36,526 nt of DNA from Bacillota bacterium (lineage in GTDB: Bacteria > Bacillota > Clostridia > SK-Y3): assembly GCA_022360955.1 (NCBI GenBank), contig JAKSBV010000380.1, positions 1 through 36,526 of the forward strand, written 5' to 3'. The notes below the pieces were generated by a model. It saw nothing but the letters and a program-made list of their open reading frames with translations, did no database searches and had not been told where the DNA came from. This document shows positions 32,745-36,526 of the stretch, piece by piece. The position numbers and the translations under genes are program-made. Within the stretch, counting starts at the first letter, position 1. Each line of letters opens with the position of its first letter.

Positions 32745-33508
32745 TTAAACTGGATGATAAAAACGAACTGATTATTGATGAACAATACCATAATAAAGTG
32801 AAACAGTATAAATGGCATATCCATACCGGGCATACCGGCAATAAGTATCTATATACCTTCATTAAGGGATATAAATGCGGGTTTTATAACGTCATTCTTG
32901 ACATTGATAAATCCATGGCGGTCATTCACAAGAATGGAAATTGGCTGGATTTTAGAAAAGCAAATCTTATTATTTGTCAAAAAGCAGAATACCGGTATAT
33001 CACCGGTGGTTCCGTCGACAAGTGTTCCAAGTACATAGGCGTATACAAGAAAGACGGGCAAAAGCAATGGTGGGTATTCAAACCGGACAAGCATTATAAA
33101 AACGTTTACGAAGGGAAGTATGAAACGGAAGAAGAAGCAGCCATTGTTGTAGATCATTTTTTGTATAACAAATATGGTGACATTGCATTGCGGAATTTTC
33201 CCGCATTGAGTGGTGAAGAATTGCAAGCGCGTTTTGAACAAGTCAGACAAAAATACGGGCACAACCATAAGGAACGAAGCTCCAAAGGCAGGCAAAAAGC
33301 GAAGCGAGATACTAAAGCTAACACTTCCAAGTATACAGGGGTGTACTATTTTAAACGAACAGGGAAGTGGCAGGCCTATATTAATTACATGAAGAAAAGA
33401 AGCCATTTAGGCTACTACGATACGGAAGAAAGCGCAGCTAAGGCTTATGATAAGAAAGCGCTGGAACTTTACGGGAAAGATGCTAAGCTTAACTTTCCCA
33501 TCACATAA
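32741..33508 (+). CDS. HNH-like/AP2 double-domain DNA-binding protein
   Basis: 255 residues with the layout of HNH-AP2 homing endonucleases. The N-terminal part (about 1-90) carries IDEQYHNKVKQYKWHI and VIHKNGNWLDFRKANLIIC. This matches the HNH frame 'DHxNGNxLDNRxxNL' but with the first Asp-His replaced by Ile-His and the Asn of DNR by Phe, so nuclease activity is doubtful. Two AP2 domains follow: SKYIGVYKKDGQKQWWVF...YGDIALRNFP (about 95-150) and SKYTGVYYFKRTGKWQAYI...YGKDAKLNFP (about 197-254), each ending in the usual AxxYD/xNFP pattern. Probably a selfish or domesticated DNA-binding element. It sits at the border between conserved and accessory DNA. Confidence 0.82.
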   Translation: MIKLDDKNELIIDEQYHNKVKQYKWHIHTGHTGNKYLYTFIKGYKCGFYNVILDIDKSMAVIHKNGNWLDFRKANLIICQKAEYRYITGGSVDKCSKYIGVYKKDGQKQWWVFKPDKHYKNVYEGKYETEEEAAIVVDHFLYNKYGDIALRNFPALSGEELQARFEQVRQKYGHNHKERSSKGRQKAKRDTKANTSKYTGVYYFKRTGKWQAYINYMKKRSHLGYYDTEESAAKAYDKKALELYGKDAKLNFPIT

Positions 33509-33566
33509 AAGGAATATCTTATCTGCGAGGTGCGGTTTGAACCGCTGAAAAGCACCAAATCCTTTT
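33507..33566 (+). terminator. Nested hairpin after the AP2 gene
   Basis: AAAAGGA (33507-33513) pairs with TCCTTTT (33560-33566), enclosing GGTGC/GCACC and GCGGTT-tg-AACCGC, and ending in a T-run. It reads as a terminator for the AP2 gene, but its right arm is also needed by the next hairpin. Confidence 0.6.
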
Positions 33567-33592
33567 TATTTCATATAGTGAAATAAAAAGGA
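33560..33592 (+). promoter_or_regulatory. Hairpin covering the ribosome site of the next gene
   Basis: A perfect 14-bp stem (33560-33573 with 33579-33592) and 5-base loop. The right arm contains AAAAAGGA, most of the AAAGGAGA ribosome site for the ATG at 33604. It competes with the nested hairpin at 33507-33566 for TCCTTTT. Confidence 0.65.
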
Positions 33593-33603
33593 GATATTCT
33601 GTT

Positions 33604-34593
33604 ATGTCCGTAAGAGAACTCAGAACAAAACGTTTTAAGATCATGACATGGAACATTTATTTTGGAGCTGATCTCACCCCGCTCATTAATACGACTCCTG
33701 AACAAGTGCCTGGGGTGGTGACAGATATATTTAACCAGGTTGAGCAGACAGACTTTCCGGCAAGGTCCAAGTCTATTGCAGCACAGATCTGTAAGACAAA
33801 GCCGGATCTCATTGGACTCCAGGAAGTGGCGTTATGGACGGTTCGGTCACCCACCACGAAAAGGGTGATCAATTTTTTGAACATTCTTCTGAAAGATCTG
33901 AAAAAACTGGGGTTGAACTACTATGTGGCCGCAGTCAATAAAAATTTTAGAAGTACATTGCCAAGCAGTACAGGGGATATCGTCGGATTGTTGGATCGAG
34001 ATGTGATCCTCGCAAGAAAAAAATTAGCATTGAGAGCGTCTAATATTCAAAGCAAGAACTTTCGAACCAATTTAGTGGTCCCCGTCGGAAACCGGCCTTT
34101 TACGGTTCTAAGGGGTTGGTCCTCCATTGACCTGTGTCTGGCCGGCAAAAAGCTGCGGCTGGTTAATACGCATTTAGAGGGGGACTCAGTTGAAGTTCAA
34201 ATGGCTCAAGCCAGAGAATTATTAAGGGGTCCTGCAGCGACTAACCTTCCTCTCATCTTGATCGGTGATTTTAACGCCGATGCGGAGGGAAGCAGGTCGG
34301 CAACCTATAACATGCTGATTAATGCCGGATTTACGGATGCTTGGACCGTCGCCGGCGAAGGGCCTGGGTTTACAGCTTTTCAAGCCAGGGATTTGTTGAA
34401 TCCCGTTTCTACCTTAAGTGAAAGAATCGATCTTATTCTTTTTCGCAATCATTTTAACGTGAAGAAAATCCGTACTGTGGGAGATCAACAAAGCGATCGT
34501 ACGCCTTCCGGACTTTGGCCGTCCGATCACGCGGGCGTTGAAGCCCTTCTGGCGTTTGAATTGCTTTTTTGTAGGAGGGAAAATGAGTTTTAG
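33604..34593 (+). CDS. Endonuclease/exonuclease/phosphatase family protein
   Basis: 329 residues of the DNase I-like metal-dependent phosphoesterase superfamily. The motifs in order are IMTWNIYFG (Asn), DLIGLQEV (metal-binding Glu), RLVNTHLEG (His), LILIGDFNADAEGS (Asp, Asn), RIDLILF (Asp) and LWPSDHAGVEA (Asp-His pair), so the active site is complete. No signal peptide, so probably cytoplasmic. Substrate (DNA, inositol phosphate, phospholipid) cannot be told. The ribosome site is partly buried in a hairpin. Its end overlaps the lipoprotein gene by 11 bases. Richer in G+C than the genes to its right. Confidence 0.87.
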   Translation: MSVRELRTKRFKIMTWNIYFGADLTPLINTTPEQVPGVVTDIFNQVEQTDFPARSKSIAAQICKTKPDLIGLQEVALWTVRSPTTKRVINFLNILLKDLKKLGLNYYVAAVNKNFRSTLPSSTGDIVGLLDRDVILARKKLALRASNIQSKNFRTNLVVPVGNRPFTVLRGWSSIDLCLAGKKLRLVNTHLEGDSVEVQMAQARELLRGPAATNLPLILIGDFNADAEGSRSATYNMLINAGFTDAWTVAGEGPGFTAFQARDLLNPVSTLSERIDLILFRNHFNVKKIRTVGDQQSDRTPSGLWPSDHAGVEALLAFELLFCRRENEF

Positions 34594-35506
34594 AGAGTGT
34601 ATATTAATATTAATACTATCAATTATTTTGGTGGGGTGTACTAAAACTGGCTCAAATAATATATCTAATAATGAATCTACAAAAATAGGTAAAACTATAG
34701 AAGTAGATAGGGAACAAATTTTAGATTACAATAAGATTATTAATACAACATGGGTTGATTCAAATAGTACTAGCAGAGCCGGTTATTTTTCAATTTATAA
34801 AATGGAGGAAGGTATTCTTGCCGGAAGGTATAGTGTTTTGCCAATTGTTACCCCATCACGCTATTGCAAGACTGAAAATTTTACCGGAACCATCGACAAT
34901 GGTGCAGCACTATGTCATTTTAATGATTCTTATGGTAATAGCGGTACAATTAAAATGCTATTGCTGAACAATGAAGAAATAGAAGCAACCGTTAAGTTAG
35001 AAGAAAAATCTTTAGATGAAGAAGTTGTTCCACTTGAAGGCACTTATAAATTTGTGCCCCTGAATATCCATAATGTTAAAGAATACCGTATTATAAAGGA
35101 TAAATCATTTGCTGTTAATTTATCATTATGGGGTAATGTAAATTTGACTTGTATAGAAATAATGGGAAGTATTCACGAAGCACCACTTGTCATTTTATTG
35201 ACTGATGAAAAGGGAAATATACTTTTTGATTTTTTGCCAGATGCACCTTATGCGGCAAAACCTCAAGAAATAGTAGTCGAAGATATTAATGAAGACGGGT
35301 TAAAAGACGTCATTTTTCTTATTTATGTTCCTGATAGAGAAGGAAATATGAATTACTTTTCAACGCTTGTTTACTTGCAACAGGACAATGGGTGTTTTGT
35401 TACAGCAGATAAGATCATGCGTAATATTAATGAATCAGAGGAATTTGAGAATGTTGAAAGGATAGAAGACGTTATAGAATTTATTAGAGAAAGTATTAAG
35501 GAATAA
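34583..35506 (+). CDS. Lipoprotein with a DxNxDG calcium-type loop
   Basis: 307 residues from the ATG at 34583, which has AGGAGG 4 bases upstream; the frame is open back to 34538. A lipoprotein signal is clear: SFRECILILILSIILVGC with the lipobox cysteine at residue 20, so the mature protein is anchored outside the membrane. An Asn/Ser/Thr-rich linker (about 21-40) precedes a beta-rich body. Near the C-terminus VEDINEDGLKDVIFLIY is an EF-hand/FG-GAP-like acidic loop that may bind calcium. I do not recognise the family. It is AT-rich and overlaps the upstream phosphatase-like gene, so the two are probably co-expressed. Confidence 0.75.
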   Translation: MSFRECILILILSIILVGCTKTGSNNISNNESTKIGKTIEVDREQILDYNKIINTTWVDSNSTSRAGYFSIYKMEEGILAGRYSVLPIVTPSRYCKTENFTGTIDNGAALCHFNDSYGNSGTIKMLLLNNEEIEATVKLEEKSLDEEVVPLEGTYKFVPLNIHNVKEYRIIKDKSFAVNLSLWGNVNLTCIEIMGSIHEAPLVILLTDEKGNILFDFLPDAPYAAKPQEIVVEDINEDGLKDVIFLIYVPDREGNMNYFSTLVYLQQDNGCFVTADKIMRNINESEEFENVERIEDVIEFIRESIKE

Positions 35507-35525
35507 ATGATTGTTCGCACTGCAA

Positions 35526-35700
35526 GAGTCTGTAAGAAATTTTGTGTAAAGTAAATAAAAACAACTTCTTCTTGTCAATATTTAAGATAGGTAAAAATTA
35601 CAAGAAGGAGTTGTTTTTATGTCTAATCTATCAAAAAAAATAAGGCAAACTGATGCTTGAACAAGACACATTTGAGGATGTCCTTGTTACATGAAGTGAC
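35526..35700 (+). pseudogene. Probable IS256-type insertion sequence relic
   Basis: GAGTCTGTAAGAAATTTTGT (from 35526, continuing GTAAA to 35550) resembles the terminal inverted repeats of IS256/mutator elements as I recall them. After it, a 19-bp inverted repeat with one mismatch (35557-35575, 35600-35618) sequesters AAGGAG. An ATG at 35619 with ideal spacing opens MSNLSKKIRQTDA and stops at 35660. Another frame continues LMLEQDTFEDVLVT before stopping. This reads as the frameshifted 5' end of a transposase gene. The rest of the element and the other end are not visible. Confidence 0.4.
35557..35618. repeat. 19-bp inverted repeat over a ribosome site
   Basis: 35557-35575 and 35600-35618 are complementary at 18 of 19 positions (the odd one is G-U in RNA) around a 24-base loop. 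The right arm contains AAGGAG for the truncated ORF at 35619. It also ends in TTTTT, so it could act as a terminator for the lipoprotein gene. Confidence 0.7.
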
Positions 35701-35740
35701 CAAGGGGGTGTGATTCTAATAACCAAATCAGCTGTTAAAG

Positions 35741-36526
35741 TCACATGAATTGTTGCCGTAGGTTGTTAAGGCTTGCGGCTCTATCCACATTGTGTGCATC
35801 GCTTTCTAATAATTCGATTTCTTCCCATATATCAATTAATACACGCCGTAAACGATAAAATTCCATCAACTGTTCATTCACCTTATAATCGGGATGTGTT
35901 TTCCGGTAGCAACTCAATAATGACTCCCATTGAGGTTTTTGATAAAAAGCGAATAAATCTGCTTCAACAGGTGCTAACAATAAATTATCGAAATCCAATA
36001 AGTGTACGCTGTCACTAATAATAATATTCCCTCCGTGTATATCTGTATGGCATAATCTATAGTCTATAGTTTCTTTATCAATATTTTTCTGTATATGCAT
36101 TAATTCTTCCAATTGGTTTACAATGATGTTTAGATAATCTGATAATACTTCTTTTAAGTCTTCACTACAACTGCTATATTGCTTCGTTACAAAGTGCAAT
36201 AAATCGTCATAAAAGAATATGTTGAAGTCTTCTGTAATATCTGTTAAATCAAAAGGCATTGTATTACCATAGGTATGTAGCTTTGCTATTATGTTACTTA
36301 ACATATTGAAGTGGGTATTTGATAGCTTTTCATCCATGGGTGTTTTGCCATGTATATATTTATAAAGTATATATATGTTTTCTTCATCCTCATGGATACA
36401 TTGATGATCTACTGTATTTATCAACGCTACAATATCATTTGTTAATGATGAATATGAATTTAGCCAACTCAGTATTTGTGAGGATACATGTAAAGATTTA
36501 TACATGTTTTGAGTTGAAGGTCTCAT
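35741..36526 (-). CDS. APH-family phosphotransferase, 5'-partial
   Basis: 261 visible residues of an aminoglycoside phosphotransferase/choline kinase-like protein. The catalytic loop is LCHTDIHGGNII (Brenner HxDxxxxN) and the metal-binding DFD is LLDFDN. The hinge region YILYKYIHGKTPM precedes them. The N-terminal ATP-binding lobe with the lysine strand is missing: the frame begins with an ATG exactly at the window edge, which is probably an internal Met, so the gene continues to the right. The helical C-terminus (EEIELLESDAHNVDRAASLNNLRQQF) is complete. Closest in look to APH(9)-like spectinomycin kinases, but substrate is uncertain. AT-rich, like the lipoprotein gene. Confidence 0.82.
   Translation of the reverse strand: MRPSTQNMYKSLHVSSQILSWLNSYSSLTNDIVALINTVDHQCIHEDEENIYILYKYIHGKTPMDEKLSNTHFNMLSNIIAKLHTYGNTMPFDLTDITEDFNIFFYDDLLHFVTKQYSSCSEDLKEVLSDYLNIIVNQLEELMHIQKNIDKETIDYRLCHTDIHGGNIIISDSVHLLDFDNLLLAPVEADLFAFYQKPQWESLLSCYRKTHPDYKVNEQLMEFYRLRRVLIDIWEEIELLESDAHNVDRAASLNNLRQQFM

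Noticed and set aside
1-36526. CRISPR arrays, tRNA or rRNA genes, SRP RNA
   Set aside because: No regular spaced repeats, cloverleaf with GTTCRA arm, or rRNA-like conserved stretch was found by eye.

Overview
The window is bacterial chromosome of about 36.5 kb with moderate GC, from a spore-forming member of the Clostridia (Firmicutes). The evidence is strong AGGAGG-type ribosome sites with frequent GTG and TTG starts, SpoIIM, a GerAB-type spore germination permease, and the smc-ftsY-ylxM-ffh-rpsP-khpA-rimM-trmD-rplS-lepB-rbgA-rnhB-ylqG-ylqH-yraN order typical of low-GC Gram-positives. I cannot name genus or species. No tRNA, rRNA or CRISPR array is visible.

Layout. (1) 1-4.37 kb is the distal trp operon, trpD (cut at its 5' end)-trpC-trpF-trpB-trpA, tightly packed, with overlapping cistrons and a terminator. 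(2) A convergent EndoIII-fold DNA glycosylase follows at 4.4-5.05 kb. (3) 5.3-23.8 kb is a long housekeeping block: chromosome condensation (smc), the SRP targeting pathway (ftsY, ylxM, ffh), ribosomal proteins S16 and L19, 16S and tRNA maturation factors (rimM, trmD), KhpA, signal peptidase, the 50S assembly GTPase RbgA, RNase HII, a FliK-C-like and FlhB-C-like pair, and YraN. Two genes interrupt it: a large UPF0182 membrane protein between ftsY and ylxM, and an opposite-strand orphan gerAB behind a sigma-G-like promoter. (4) 23.9-32.6 kb holds a membrane-type dipeptidase, an aminotransferase, purB, proC, a DUF3866 protein, spoIIM with a sigma-E-like promoter, and xerD. xerD is preceded by a 520-base gap containing a structured RNA element. 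(5) From 32.6 kb the character changes to accessory DNA: an AP2-domain protein with a degenerate HNH nuclease, an endonuclease/exonuclease/phosphatase protein, an AT-rich lipoprotein, a probable IS256-type relic, and an APH-family kinase that runs off the right edge.

The most interesting non-coding signals are: a consensus sigma-A promoter embedded in the terminator upstream of ylxM-ffh; the candidate xerDC-type RNA; mutually exclusive hairpins over the ribosome site of the phosphatase-family gene; a four-codon leader ORF coupled to the AP2 gene; two downstream hairpins with the same unusual loop; a 25-bp-arm perfect palindrome after purB; and a REP-like perfect inverted repeat before the dipeptidase gene. 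All promoter, RNA and family assignments come from reading the sequence; no database search or folding program was run.
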